Source: Eutrigla gurnardus
Taxonomy: Eukaryota > Chordata > Actinopteri > Perciformes > Triglidae
DNA length: 64,000 nt
Assembly: GCA_963514095.1 (NCBI GenBank)
Contig: OY741268.1
Location: 9,599,300 to 9,663,299, forward strand
Direction of reading: 5' to 3'
Shown: piece after piece, positions 11,905 through 24,478 of the stretch
Layout of the letters: the number at the start of each line of letters is the position of its first letter
How positions within the stretch are numbered: the stretch's first letter is position 1
Made by a program: the position numbers and the translations under genes
Notes under the pieces: model-generated
Told to the model about the DNA's origin: nothing
The model's input: only the letters and a program-made list of their open reading frames with translations
Databases searched by the model: none

Positions 11905-14900
11905 CTGGAGGAGGATGGAGACGTATGAATTATACAATTTGCACTATCTGAGATAAAAAATGCAATAATAATAATACCCAATAATGAAATAAAATGTCCT
12001 GATGCATATTGTAATAACATGTTTAGTGATGTCTCAGATGAAAGAACATTTTGACAGCTGACTTCAAGTTGCCACACTAACTAACAGACGGTCTTTTTCT
12101 GGGAAATATGACATTACAGTAGATCAGAAAACGGCTCCAGAAGACTAGTTGCTGAGAGGAGAGCAGGCAGCAGTTAGCGAAACCCCTGCACCAGGGTTCT
12201 GGTCCTGGACCGCCCAGACTGAAGGGAACCAACCGTGGGCGTGCGTTTGCTTGCAGATTCTTGAGCACTGGTGTAAAAATGTGCGATAACCACATACATT
12301 TTAATATTATAGTTGGCAACAAAAGAGCTGTGTTCCACAATCAGGAAGTTTTATTGAGTGATATAAGAACCAGATTTTAGTAGCAACATAAACAGATTAG
12401 ATACATTTTGTTTTTAAGAAGTCATTTAGTTTGTGTTCAGTCATGTGACTCACAGACACTCACAGACGTGCGGCTGCTTGACACCTGGATCCTTTTCTCT
12501 TAGAGGGGGAACAACTCATAAATGTGCTCGTTTTTAATCAAAACCACATCTGGTTTCCCACAAAGTGGGTTCAGGATTAAAAGTGAAGGCATGATGATGT
12601 CAAAGGACGCCTTTCAACTGGGTGATCAAAAGTTTAAATCTGCATGTTAAAGAATCTTTATGTGCCAATAAACAGTGATTAAAAACAAAAAAGTGGAACG
12701 ACAACCGTTAAGTGTTTAAGAGGGCAATTCATTCTCGTAACCTTATATCCAAAGTGGTTTCTACACACCACACACAAGAGACTTACACATGTGCACATGG
12801 CGTATATCAGAAAATGTCATTAGTGACATAGAAACTAGTGCAAATCAAAGAGGGTTTCTTCCTTTGGGAGCATGAGTGTGTTCTGCAAATGTCACGGCAG
12901 CATGAACATTAGATTTTGATCGTTCTTGAGGACACATGTTCATGTTGGGATGCTGGTGGTGGTGGTAGAGAAAAGGGCAGGAGTTCACCAAGTTATACAG
13001 GAATCATCTGCCTGAGAACATGAGTGTCCAGAGCACAGTTAACGGCTCTGATCCATTGATGTCTGTGCACCGGAGGGTTGGACAGATGGAAAGAAAGATC
13101 CATAACAAACATCTCCATATGTAGGCCCTGCGGAACGGTCCCAAATCCCACAACATGAGGCCAGTTAACACACAACTGGCAACAGAAGACCAATGATTTG
13201 TATTTTATGAGAGTAGATGAGAGAATCGCAGTGAGAAGCTCAGCCGATGACAGCAGTGACCTTGGCGGTGAAACATCCCTGCTCGGATTTACCAAGCGTC
13301 TGTGATATTCAGAACACCTGCATGCTTAGGAAGGGAATGAAAATGATCAGAAACCCAATTACCTTTTTTTCCTCCTTCCTTCAGGACAAACTTGTGTAGG
13401 CTATGGCTCATTTCCGTAACAGCACATATCCTGAGGCAGTGAGGGCCCTTAACTCTGAGGGCTCCAAGCTTTATTTGAATAGCCATTTATAAAAACCAGA
13501 GAGCTGTATTTTATATGTTTTCCAAGGATGTGTGAAACATGCAGACGTGTTGGGACAAAAAGACACCGTGTATCTCATAACACATGCATTACGCTGCTCT
13601 GATACCAACGAGTTCAACGTAATAAACACCAGTGAAAACCAGCATCAAAGTGTGCAAATGTGCAAAGTGCATGTGGCCTTTTAGAGATCTACTGTCTGGG
13701 CTGAGCAGGACAGGGGCGTGACGTGATGGGAGGGGGTCCGAGGGGCTGGTGCCCGCTCAGGCAGATGTCTGGTTGCAAATATACAGAATACATCGTATGA
13801 ATTGGGGAAATCAGTGGTGATACGCAACCCTGTTAATGTATCTTCTCAACCACATACTGATGATTGATTTATCTTGCCAGCATATCTGTGGATGTCTATG
13901 TGTATTTGTATTGCTGATGTGTATTTGTACAGTTGATGTGTTTTTGTTATGTGTATTTGTCGTATCATTTTTGTCCACCCCGAGCACATAGTGAGGCAAA
14001 TTTGAATCAATGTTTTATTGAAATGGAAATAAATTCTTGGATTATTGACTCTAGTTCTAAACCTGCAGGTCAGAACCCCACAAGAGGAAGCAACGCAGAT
14101 CTGAAAGGTTGCAGGAGAGTGAAATACAGGATTTTTTGTTTGACCTTTTCTATCTAATATTTGGATAAAAAAAATAAACTTTGAAAGAAAAATGACTTTG
14201 TTGAACAGCTCAATTTTTGGTGGCTCAGCCTTGAGCTGAAGCCTGAATGGTCACAGAAATTCTGAATATGACAAGATTTTGGAGTCATTATTATCATCAG
14301 CAGCAAATACATGATAAGAAAGGACACGGGTCCTACAGGTGCCTACATTTGCATGCACACTAATATTCCACTATTTGACAGCGGGTTGTTTACTGCCGTC
14401 CTCCTGCCTGTTAACGGTCGGCTCTGTTGATCGTACACAAACAGCCAAATGCCATCATCTTACAAGGCCGTAGTAGAGACGCATGCCAGACAGAAAAGCC
14501 CATATTTCTAGCGGGAAAGAGACACACGCCTCCTTTTAAACATTATGAAACACATGTAGCGCTCCATGCAAACAGGAATTTTAGTGGAATATTCATTTTC
14601 ATAGGCCATGTAAAAAGCTTAGCAGAAATATTGTGTTATATTCTTTTTCAGAACAAGAGCATGAAACTGAATATTTTGTGCATGTAAACATAGTGAGTGG
14701 CTCTCCCCTCATTAAAACACTCAACATTCCCTGCAGCACACAGAGAAAGCTGACAGAGGTCACGAGCTACACCCTTGACAATGCCTCTTTAAGGATAATC
14801 ACTCAGTAATGGGAGTGGCCGATTTAAACTTCATCATTTTTGATTCAAACAAAGCTTCAACTGGTGGTTTGGCAAGTTTAAGTTATGCTTTAAAGAGTTA

Positions 14901-15378
14901 AGCAAATTAATTAGACTGAAGGTGGCGCTGTGGATAAAGGCCAACATTTCAACCCTGCAGTGGTTTAACTGGTGATTATCACTGATATTTCCACTCTTTT
15001 CCTCGTGTTTCCTGATGATCAGTGTCCAAAATTAACTGCTGATGATAATAATATAAATGCATCATATTACAGATTTATCTTCACATTTTCCCGTATCACA
15101 TGATCAGGTTATCAAATAACAAAGAGGGTTGTTAACATAATCTACCAAATTAACAGTATCTGAATGTATGCCTTTATTTGTTGGGATACCTGCAGTTAGT
15201 GACAAATCAATGTGTTCTCCATATATTTCTTTGGCAAACAAAACTTCCAATTAGAAAAAAGAACATTCATTAATCATTGTGTGTGAGAAAGTTGTCTGTG
15301 TACGGAGAGAGGACAAGCTGCTGCACATCTGAAGGAGTGGCTGAAATGTTCTGCCTGCTCCTGTTTACCAACCCAGCT

Positions 15379-15379
<1 letters not shown>

Positions 15380-15416
<37 letters not shown>

Positions 15417-15460
15417 GTGTTTGTCCACGCATACAAAAGCATGTGTGTGTGTGTGTGTGT
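15380..15460. repeat. Paired (GT)n microsatellites
   Basis: Two GT runs (15380-15420 and 15442-15460) separated by about 20 bases of mixed sequence. Confidence 0.95.
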
Positions 15461-16433
15461 ATTAGTCTTTATACGAGCAGAACATTCGGGTTTGTGTGAG
15501 TCTTTGTGCATTTCTATTGATCCTCTTGTGTGAACTGTGACTATTGAAGTGTGAGTGTGTCAAACACTGCACACGCCTACTGAGATTGAGTGCTACTTCT
15601 GCTTCCAGATGAGGAAAACTGCCTGTTTTACTGATCTGTCTTTACTGTTTACACCCAAAAACCCACCCAACCAACCATCAAAGCCAACAAATGAATAAAA
15701 CATTCCAACGCAGCAGTGGAAATTTACCAAACTGTGTCAGCAAAGCTCAGGCAGAAGAGACTGGTTGAGATTTCTTCAGTGCTTAAACACTGACGTGATT
15801 ATAAAAAAAACAGTGGGATCAAAGTCTGTGCTCGAACACACAAACAGAATGACAAATTTGCGCAAATGAAAAAACAAAGAAAGTTGTGATGAAGTAACGC
15901 GAAGGGAACAAGGAAGACACAAATGAACGAGCAAACAAAGTAAAATGCTGTTTTAGTGGTTTCGTAGTCAGCGCATGTCCACAACGGGCTGACTGCTCTC
16001 CCTCCGCTGTTGCTGCTTCCAAACCACTTCGCGGTCAACACTGTGCTTCCTTAGCTCCTGAGCAACACACCAGCCGCAACATAGTTGCCTCTCCTAACAA
16101 TGCATTGATGGAGTATCACTTGGATACAAAAGCTCCCCGACATCAACAGAGAGTGCGAGCTGTAACCAGCATGCCGTTAGGTAGTGTCTTTTCATACATA
16201 GGCCTACTGCCGCTCCGCTTGCTATGTTGACTTTGTTACAGGCAGACTGCAAAAAATGCGGACAACCTACTTCATCATTAAACTGTACATTGAACTTTGA
16301 CCCTCTTGCTCATAAAACCGTTGCAGCATGAAATTTCAATGAACTGCCTTCAGGCTGTTATCCGTGTGTTCTCCTGATGATGCAGAGGGACGTCTGGTAT
16401 TTTAGTAGTGCATCTGACATACTATGTCGTACA

Positions 16434-16434
<1 letters not shown>

Positions 16435-16512
<78 letters not shown>
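16435..16512. repeat. (CA)n microsatellite close to an exon
   Basis: Uninterrupted CA run of about 39 units, one of the longest in the window, located in the first 200 bases of the intron following coding exon 14 (GT-rich on the transcript). Confidence 0.97.
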
Positions 16513-16514
<2 letters not shown>

Positions 16515-16613
16515 CCAGCGTGTGTATTAGGCCTCAGTAGAGTTAGGCCTGTCAAACATGTTCTGACCTGAGGGAAACGTTCTAAGTGCCGAGGATTACG
16601 TTTAAAAGCCTAC

Positions 16614-16847
16614 CGGTGTCGGGGTCCTGGGCGTATATGACAGCAATGGGAGTCTGGACGGTGGTGTTGTCGAACACGGTGACCTCATAGTGGCTGGAGG
16701 AGAAGTTTGGCGGGTTGTCGTTCATGTCCTGGACCATCAGCCGCATGTCGGCCTGACACGAGCGCCCGCCGCCGTCCGTCGCCTTCGCCACCAGGTTGTA
16801 CTCGACCTCCCTCTCCCGGTCCAACACAGCCAGAGTGAACAGCTCAC
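16614..16847 (-). CDS. fat2: fat2 coding exon 14: end of cadherin repeat 29, start of 30
   Basis: 234 bases, phase 1 at both ends. The acceptor is ggttccag|GTGAGC and the donor is GACACCG|gtaggc. It encodes ELFTLAVLDREREVEYNLVA, then KATDGGGRSCQAD, the linker QDMNDNPPNF and VFDNTTVQTPIAVIYAQDPD. The sequence is very GC-rich (about 72% in a 60-base sample), unlike the giant exons. Confidence 0.94.
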
Positions 16848-18240
16848 CTGGAACCACACAACACTCAAGAAGTCATTATAACATTCAAAATACACTTGTT
16901 TCTATTTCTTTTTTTACTTGTTTGGAATAAATAATATTAATGCTTATGTTTTATTTAACAATGTTTGTTTATAAGCAGCTTACATATTTATTACATTTTT
17001 TTATTACATGTGCAGCAATAATGAAAAACAAATCAACCGTACTAGCAGAGCAGTGAGGCTCATCACACAAAACAAATTAATATTACATTTAATGAGCAAT
17101 ATATTCAGTATCACTGATGTATTAATACGTAAGCTCTACTTGAGTGTTATCATTGGCCAAGGTGGAGCTAATTTTTACAACTTCATATAATTTTGTTTTT
17201 TAAATCTATAACTATGGATCATTTCTTATAAACTGATCATGTTTTGTGTGTAAAATCCTGATTCTAAAAGGAACTATACCATAGATGTAGAAAAGCACAC
17301 TGGTATCTACAGAGTGACTGTTTTCTTCATTTTTAAGTCATGGATACAGTGTTTCAAACCATCAAGGGCACAGTAGTCAGTCTTTAAGTTCATTTCATTA
17401 CATTACAAAATGACAGGTTATTTTATTGCTCCGTCTTAAACAAAATCTTCTGCTTCCCTCTCAAGCTTGGCTCATAAACGCTCTCATAAAAAGTCCTTTT
17501 CCTGAAGAACAACATGTTTTTGTGGTCACCGAGCCGAAAGAAAACATAAATGAAGGTCATTTTACTCAAAAGTACATCCCTAGTGTCCTCTTACACGGGA
17601 CAGTAAACAAAAAGGGCAACCTCATTTTCAATTTCATCAATTTGATAACACCAGTAAAATCTGTCCTCCTCTGTAGAATGGATGCATGAAACCCGCCAGG
17701 GTAAGATACAATAGAAGTACTTGTGTAAAGTACAAGTATCTTGAAGCATGTATATCTTGACGTGTGGAAAACTGTTGAAAAGCCAGATCACTTAATTTTT
17801 ACAATATATTTCTGTATCAGTGTTGAATAGATATCATCATGATGGTGTCATGATTATTACAGTTTAAGTTATTCAATTTCTTTCTTCTTCTAATAATAAT
17901 AACAATAATAATAATAACAATCGTATTATTAATAATAATAATTATTAGGTATTGTAAATAACTATATAATAAGTTTTATTATGTCATGATTTATTTATTG
18001 ACGAGTGTTCTTATTACGTTTGTTTATGTTACCATGAATGATGATCACAGTAACAACATGTCATGACAGAAATGAAGTGAGATGGATGTCAGGGAGTCGC
18101 TCCTGATAATGGAGACAAGTTGACAATAGAAATACTTGGGATCTTTTCGACCCAGAGCCTCTCTGAGTGTCGATGGTATCACCAACTCAAACACTTAGAG
18201 GGCGCCCTCGTGTTTTGACCCCAAACAGACGCCACCATAC
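16848..18240. other. fat2 intron, 1.4 kb
   Basis: AT-rich intron between coding exons 13 and 14 with a short (TAA)n/(AAT)n stretch at 17890-17945. No gene is seen. Confidence 0.8.
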
Positions 18241-18394
18241 CTGTCCTGTGGTCGAGATGGAACTTGTCTGCGTCGGGCCCGTGGAGGGTGTAGGAGATCT
18301 GGCCATTAGCTCCCACGTCTGGGTCTGAAGCCGAAACCTTCAGCACAAACATGCTGGTGGGCGAGTTTTCCATCACCGCCTCTGTGTAGACCAG
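18241..18394 (-). CDS. fat2: fat2 coding exon 13: first half of cadherin repeat 29
   Basis: 154 bases. The acceptor is ctgttccag|CTGGTC and the donor is AGGACAG|gtatgg, in phase 1. It encodes LVYTEAVMENSPTSMFVLKV, then SASDPDVGANGQISYTLHGP and LDHRTG. It aligns with [20 protein letters not shown] of human FAT2. Confidence 0.92.
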
Positions 18395-18699
18395 CTGGAA
18401 CAGGAGGATAATAACAATAATCAGGCCTCCAAATGCATTGCACTTTTCACAGTCAAGCTACCGAGCGCTGCATAAATACAATGATACTGCTACTGGGGCC
18501 AGTAATGAAGAGAAAACAAGGTGGTTTAAAGCTACGGCTGGTAATCTTGAGAAACAAGCAGCAGTAAGATAGATGTTAGAAATTACTTAAGTAAAAAATC
18601 AGCCCAGTGAAGCCAACTCTTTTCCAATGAAAGCGGCTAAATCTAATGAGAAAAGTCACCAAGTTGGCAATACTAACAGCCCGTCCCTTTAAGACTCCC

Positions 18700-18850
18700 T
18701 CAAAGTCTTGAGTGTAGAAGTACACTCAAGTAGAAGTACACATACTTGTGTTCAAAATACATTACAAAAAAAGTAAGTACCGATTCAACTTCTTTACTCA
18801 AGTAAAAGTAAAAAGAAATGTACTCAAAGTATACAAAGTAAACAGTATCC
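18700..18850. repeat. Dispersed repeat of the ACTCAAGTAAAAGTA type
   Basis: Contains CACTCAAGTAGAAGTACAC, CATACTTGTGTTCAAAATAC and TTTACTCAAGTAAAAGTAAA. This motif family is dispersed through teleost genomes, probably as a DNA transposon derivative. Boundaries are approximate and no target duplication was identified. Confidence 0.55.
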
Positions 18851-19514
18851 CTATGGGAGAAAAATGGATAATTCCCCTCAAATGGATTAAAAATGTTGTC
18901 AGGGCATTTGATGTATTGATTGCTGTTGGGAATTAAGGGAATATCAACAAGTATAACCAATTGATTTGAAGAAGATTAACCCAAGCTTTAAACATTTCAA
19001 AATGTTGTTCAAATTAGATTTGAAGTATTTGATCTTTACATCAGAGGTTGCTTTAAAAAAAATGAAATGTTTTTGTGATAGAGTCCTGATCAGATAAAAA
19101 GCTCCTGCATGTCAGGCTGTGCAAGTGGTAAAGAGGGCCATTAATCGTAGAGTTGATGGTTTGATCCACACTTCCTCTTGTTGACGCCTCAATGTGTCCT
19201 TGAGCAGGAAACTGGAATGCAAAGCTGCTTCTTTTTTTCAAAAGTTTTCTGTTTTTTACCGTGCTTTGGACAAAAGTCCATTTTCAAAGCTTTTTCAATC
19301 ACTGAGAGGCACGTGTTTGTGAAAAAGAGAAACTAATAATATTAAAATATATTTGTATAATTTGTATAAATTAACTTTACTATGAACGAGAGTATGTCTG
19401 GAATTGGCTTTCACTTTTCAAGAAAAGTGATCATCTATCCAGGTTCTCTGTCTGTCTTAAATTAAAATCAATCTCAAAAGTTGAATAAATATTTTCTTAA
19501 CTATGAAGTAAAAT

Positions 19515-19749
19515 GGATAAGTTCATTGATGACTCTAAATTGCCCGTAGGTGTGAATGTGAGTGTGAATGGTTGTTTGTCTCTACATGTCGGCCCTGTGA
19601 TAGACTGGCGTCCTGTCCAGGTGAACCCTGCCTTCGCCCAATGACAGCTGGAATCGGCTCCAGCCCCCCCGCGACCCTAAATACAGGATAAGCGGTAGAC
19701 AATGGATGGATGGATGGATGGATGGATGGCTGGATGGATGGATGGATGA
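19515..19749 (+). mobile_element. 5'-truncated LINE 3' tail with (TGGA)n end
   Basis: Reads CTCTAAATTGCCCGTAGGTG, GACTGGCGTCCTGTCCAGG, CCCAATGACAGCTGGAATCG and GCTCCAGCCCCCCCGCGACC, ending in AGGATAAGCGG and a (ATGG)n tract to about 19748. This is the very common teleost non-LTR retrotransposon tail (L2/CR1-like, Maui/Rex-type in my recollection). Only the 3' untranslated end is present, as usual for LINE copies. Confidence 0.85.
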
Positions 19750-20618
19750 AGTAAAATGTTTGCGGTACTACTGTGTCTATTGGCATTTTTGTATGTTACT
19801 GCATCAATTGTTGATGAATATTACTGAAACAGGTCTTAAATTGGAAAAAGCAGTTTGTGAACAATAAGTTTAAATGACTTGCGTAGCTTATGCAAGACAT
19901 TTCCTCAGCTGGGATTAGTTTCAAATCCTCTTCTCATCTTTAAGCAAATGCTCAAACCGATACATTCATGAAACGCACATGAACAATTGCAGCTTATTGC
20001 TGTAATAATCTCTGTTCATGCCAGAATCTAAACAATGCAACATTTCTCATTTGGAGTGTAGAGACGTTCCTCCAGAATTTAAACTAGCTTTTTTTTGGCG
20101 CTGCAGAATAAAATATAAATGGAGACGAGGGTCTGGCTGCTGACACTGCAGAGTTGATGAACTGTGTTTAGTTCTGTGTTTGCAGCTTCTGTGCTCTACA
20201 ACATACAGTTAAATACATGGGGGGTTTGAGTTTGGAAGGAATTCTCTTCTCATTTCATCCAATAACAATTTTTGGAACCCAGGTTGACCAGTTTTCTTCA
20301 CTAAAATCCAATAAAGCTAATGAGATTCTTTCATAGTAAAGGCTGTAGGACCTGCGAGGCAGGCAGGGGGCCTAATTACTTGTAAAGGAAGATGTAATTT
20401 ACTTAGTAATTTAGGAACATTACTGTTACAATTAAAAGGTGCAAAGAAAATGAAATAACATTTCTGTTAACTGCTCCCCGCAGCCACACAGATTATTCTA
20501 CTCTAAACTTCTCCCGGGTGTCTGACAAGCTGTTGGTAACTTCCAACGGATAAATGAGGACAATATCACGCTTTAATGAATATTATCTGTAAATACAATA
20601 TCTCACGTCCCCCCTCAC

Positions 20619-20818
20619 CTGTTCACACAGTGGACTGTTGTCGTTGATGTCCAGAACGTGGACGTCCACAGTAACCGGAGCCTCAGACTTCCCGTCGGTG
20701 GCCGTGACTTTAAGTGTGTATCTGTCTTTGGTCTCTCTGTCCAGGGCTTCCTTCAGGATCAGACCCCACTTGCCTTCGTCCTCCTGGATGATGGCGAACT
20801 GGCCCAAAGGGTCCCCAT
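20619..20818 (-). CDS. fat2: fat2 coding exon 12: end of cadherin repeat 28
   Basis: 200 bases. The acceptor is cgtgcag|ATGGGGAC; its first two bases complete an aspartate codon with the previous exon. The donor is GAACAG|gtgagg, in phase 0. It encodes GDPLGQFAIIQEDEGKWGLI, then LDRETKDRYTLKVTATDGK and ends in the linker LDINDNSPLCEQ. It continues into LVYTEAVMENSP. Confidence 0.92.
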
Positions 20819-23561
20819 CTGCACGTGGGATGAACAACTGAATTAATGGACAATTCATCTTCATCTGAAAATGTCCTTTAATGAGAACAGTGACTTATAG
20901 GGAGGGCCGCTGCCATCATAGCAGATACAGAGGTCATGTCTGCTGCTTTTTCCCTGGGAATCATGGGCACATTTTAGCAAGCTAAGGCTGCAACTCAGGA
21001 TCATTTTCACTATACTGATCATTCTCTTGATAAATTGAATACACAAAAAATCAGAAAACAGTGAAAAATGCCCATCGAAGTACACAAAGTAATGTCCTGT
21101 TTTGTTTGAAAAAAAAGTATTCAGTAAAATTAATCAAATCATTAATATTGTGTGAAAAAAAGATTCATCCCCAACTCAATGAATTACTTCTCAGGAGCAA
21201 TAGACTTCTTCTAAAAATGCAGCAGGTTTGAATGCCCTCCTTAGAGCAAACGGTCATGTCCTCAACAAAGTCTCGAACTCCAATTAGACTAGGATGTAAG
21301 ACTAAAATAATTAAAAGTAATTCAAATGTGGTTTTGGAAACCAGATAGTTGTTATTCACAAACATTTGTTTCGGAGATCCTAAATTATTTTGGGATTGGT
21401 GTCTGGATAGGTGGGTTGATGAGAGCCTCTATGTATTTATGTATGTTATGTCTGTTGCTGTAACAATGTCTTGTCTTGTATTGTATGTTGGACCCCCTTG
21501 AAAACGAGATGACTGTTCATCTCAAGGGGTTATCCATAAATAAACTTAAATTACTGACAATAATCTCTGATGCTGTATCAAGATGGAAGACGGACAAACA
21601 GATAAACAGTTTTGAATTTCAAACTTCAAATCTAGGATAAGTCGACAAAATGTTTTCCTACCATTTATAACTTAGGTGAATGATGTTTTCTAGAATGTGT
21701 CCTGTGTGGTTGAGTTTGTTGTTGACAGAAAGGAGAACGAGGGTGTGACAGAACATACATTTAGTAGTGATGCTCTCACTCACTACGGTACTTATTGGTT
21801 GTGTTGAGCCCTCGGTGTCTGCTTTTGCTTTCATTAATGTGTCTCTCAGTCGTTGTCTGACAAGTATAACCATTTCACAGTTTTCTTTTTTAATACAAAC
21901 AACAACTTTGATCGTGAGTTCTGATGCCTGACGAATAATTCAATAATTTCTGTTTTGTGGGGGGATGTTAATTTTAGGCCGGCTCACCTGAACACTTTTA
22001 TTGTTTACTTGTCTTCTTACATAAACTTCAATCTTTTGATAAGAAACTGGCTGGATTATGACCATCAGTCTGCATGTTACAGCAGATTGCATCACAGTCA
22101 GTCATCCACCTGAGGGACAGGTGACACACAGAAACACTTCAACCTTGAGAAGGGAACTCTTTGAATTCCCAACAGCTGTCAGATGTTGCCACACAGGTCT
22201 GAAGTGCTGAACTGAGATGTTGCTTTGCTTAAAATAGTAATACTCTTCATTAAAAACCTGCAGTACCGTGAGGATATAGGTGTTTCCCTGATATAACTTA
22301 TATAATGTATAACGTATATAGGCATCAAAGCCACGTGAATCAGAATAGAGAATACGTCAGATATTTGCCAAAAAGTTTACAGTTAGTACAATCAGACGTA
22401 GAAGTTACATTCCATCATGTGACATGACAAACTCGCCTGTAGCTAAACACTGACAACATCGTGCTCATGTCCTCTGTAATGTCCCTGAGAATTCAGAGGT
22501 TTTACACAACTTGACGAGGAGTTAACGTCGTACAACTACACAAAAATTACAGAGGGTGTTTTCAATTCTGGTATTATTTGGACATTTTTTTTGCAGTGCA
22601 GAGAAGTCTCTGAGACAGCAAGGTCAGCCAACCCTGTGACTGACAAAACTGCCCATACTGCATTGTCAAATATGCTTCAACGGCATTTTACCTCGTGGAT
22701 TGAAACTAAAATGTAACAAAACTTCTTGGTTGGGTTTAGTTCAATGGTTTGTTGTATGTCAGCAACGTTTTTATGTCACAGATTAAAATAGTACGTTCCA
22801 CATGGGACACAAAAAAGCAGTCTTGTGGGTGAACGCTCTGTGTGGACCAAGCCATCCACCCTGTTTCCTACGTGGACTATGATTTGAACCATATCAATGA
22901 TAAAAAACAAACGTATCAAAAACAAACGTAATCCTGGACAAAATATGTTTCCCTCAAAAATTAATTGATAATGCAGTTTTGATGTATGGCAGTGCAACTT
23001 GGATCACAGGCTGGATCATCGTGTAGCAAGTTAAATGGATGAATGAAATGGAAAGAAAGTTTTTGGCGATTTGAAAAAGGGTGTGTTGTGTTCAAGGTCC
23101 AGACCTCAGTGTTTCAATAATCCAGTCTCTGGTCCAATGAAAAATGACTAACAAATAAAGTAATGCATTTTGGATTTTGTTGTGTGAAACAGCTCTGTTG
23201 TGATGGACGCTGAATAAGTAAAATCCTCAGATCAATCATACTGGCAGTGGGCAACTTATTGCGCTTTAGGAATCAACTTTGTTGTGACAGCAAAGCTCCT
23301 GCAGAATAGTCTGGCTGGAGGAAAACGGAGGATTTGCATTCATTCGCTCCATTAATGGCTTTGTTTTTGTTGTTAGCTGCGGGGCATCCCGTTGGTAACC
23401 CTGTCTTATCAGCATGTCAACCTTCTCATCTTTGTGAATATTCTGTGGCGGAATAATGAAATATCATGACTCAGAGGCCATTAGCAGAGATTTCTTTCCA
23501 CCTCGATGTCTTCACGATTAACAATGCACACACTCGTAAATGTACACTCAAACATACTCAC
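20819..23561. other. fat2 intron, 2.7 kb
   Basis: Intron between coding exons 11 and 12. Apart from a LINE-like hairpin tail (21394-21555) I see only AT-rich unique sequence. Confidence 0.8.
21394..21555 (+). mobile_element. LINE-like 3' tail with terminal hairpin
   Basis: Ends TTGTCTTGTATTGTATGTTG, CCCCCTTGAAAACGAGATGA and TTCATCTCAAGGGGTTATCC, then ATAAATAAA. The CTTGAAAACGAGATG/CATCTCAAGGGG pair folds into a stem before the AATAAA signal. This is the arrangement of a common fish retroposon 3' end. The 5' limit is uncertain. Confidence 0.6.
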
Positions 23562-23958
23562 CTGTGATGTAACACGTCACAAGGCGGTTCTCCAGTGACA
23601 CATCAGCATCGGTGGTCGTCATGGAGACAATGACTTCGCCGGGGCTGCTGTTCTCCACCACCGAGCCGCGGTACACGTCGTCAGAGAACTTTGGCGGGTT
23701 GTCGTTCTCGTCCGTCACCGTCACCTCCACCAGGACGCTGGATGATAGCTTGACGTCGCCGCCGTGGTCCATGGCGAACACGTTGAAGCGGTAAACCCTG
23801 GTCGCCTCACAGTCTGTCTCCTGCACAGTGGTGATCCATCCGCTGTCTCCGTCGATGGCGAATACCTCAGTGATGTCCGCCACTGTGTCATCAGGTAGAG
23901 ACTCCAAGCTGTAGGTCACAAGACCATTGGTGTCCGTGTCCGGGTCGCTGGCCGTCAC
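23562..23958 (-). CDS. fat2: fat2 coding exon 11: end of cadherin repeat 27, start of 28
   Basis: 397 bases. The acceptor is cccacag|GTGACGG and the donor is ATCACAG|gtgagt, in phase 1. It encodes VTASDPDTDTNGLVTYSLES, then the linker TDENDNPPKF, then VYRGSVVENSSPGE and ends VTCYIT. The last two stretches are strongly FAT2-like (YRGSVVENSEPGE, VTCYIT). Confidence 0.93.
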
Positions 23959-24478
23959 CTGTGGGTCAATACAAACATTTGGTTATTTTTTCATTTAAAA
24001 ATGAAGCTTTCTAGAGAAATATGTTGACATTTTATAAAATACATCTTCCTGGTCTATTTGACTCTAAATGGACCATCATTTACTAAATGAACATCATGCT
24101 GGATTGAAGAAGACTTGAAACTAAAGATTGAGAACATAAACTCATGTTTACAATGATTGCTGAGTAAATAAATCAAGAGAGAACTCGGGTCATTTTCTTA
24201 TAGATTTCTTTACAATTAGACTTCTTCTTAGAACCAGAGGAGTCGCCCACTGATGGCCGTTTGAAAGGCTGCAAGTTAACCCTAGTAGCTAGCATCTGTC
24301 CAGGGCACGTTTGTCTTAACTTAACTAAGTGTTCAATTGATTTTCAATTAGTATGGGAATTAATATTTAAAATACCTATTACATGAAGTACACATCATAC
24401 TTATTCTGTCCACATTGAGTATCAGCTAGTTCCAAAATTAAAAATTAAAAAAATTAAAAAATCCCAAAGATTTCTCAC
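23959..24478. other. fat2 intron, 520 bases
   Basis: Short AT-rich intron between coding exons 10 and 11. The donor side is an unusually A/T-only stretch (24435-24462). Nothing else is recognisable. Confidence 0.8.

Larger units (their letters stand above)
11905..16613. other. fat2 intron, 4.7 kb
   Basis: Intron between coding exons 14 and 15. It has (GT)n at 15380-15420 and 15442-15460 and a long (CA)n at 16435-16512, about 100 bases from the end of coding exon 14. The rest is unique-looking, moderately AT-rich sequence without a convincing frame. Confidence 0.8.
18395..20618. other. fat2 intron, 2.2 kb
   Basis: Intron between coding exons 12 and 13. It holds an ACTCAAGTA-type dispersed repeat (18700-18850) and a LINE 3' tail with a TGGA tract (19515-19749). 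Nothing else is recognisable. Confidence 0.8.

Noticed and set aside
11494..11956. Plus-strand frames of 144 and 152 codons
   Set aside because: They are antisense to GC-rich coding exon 15 of fat2; long shadow frames are expected there.
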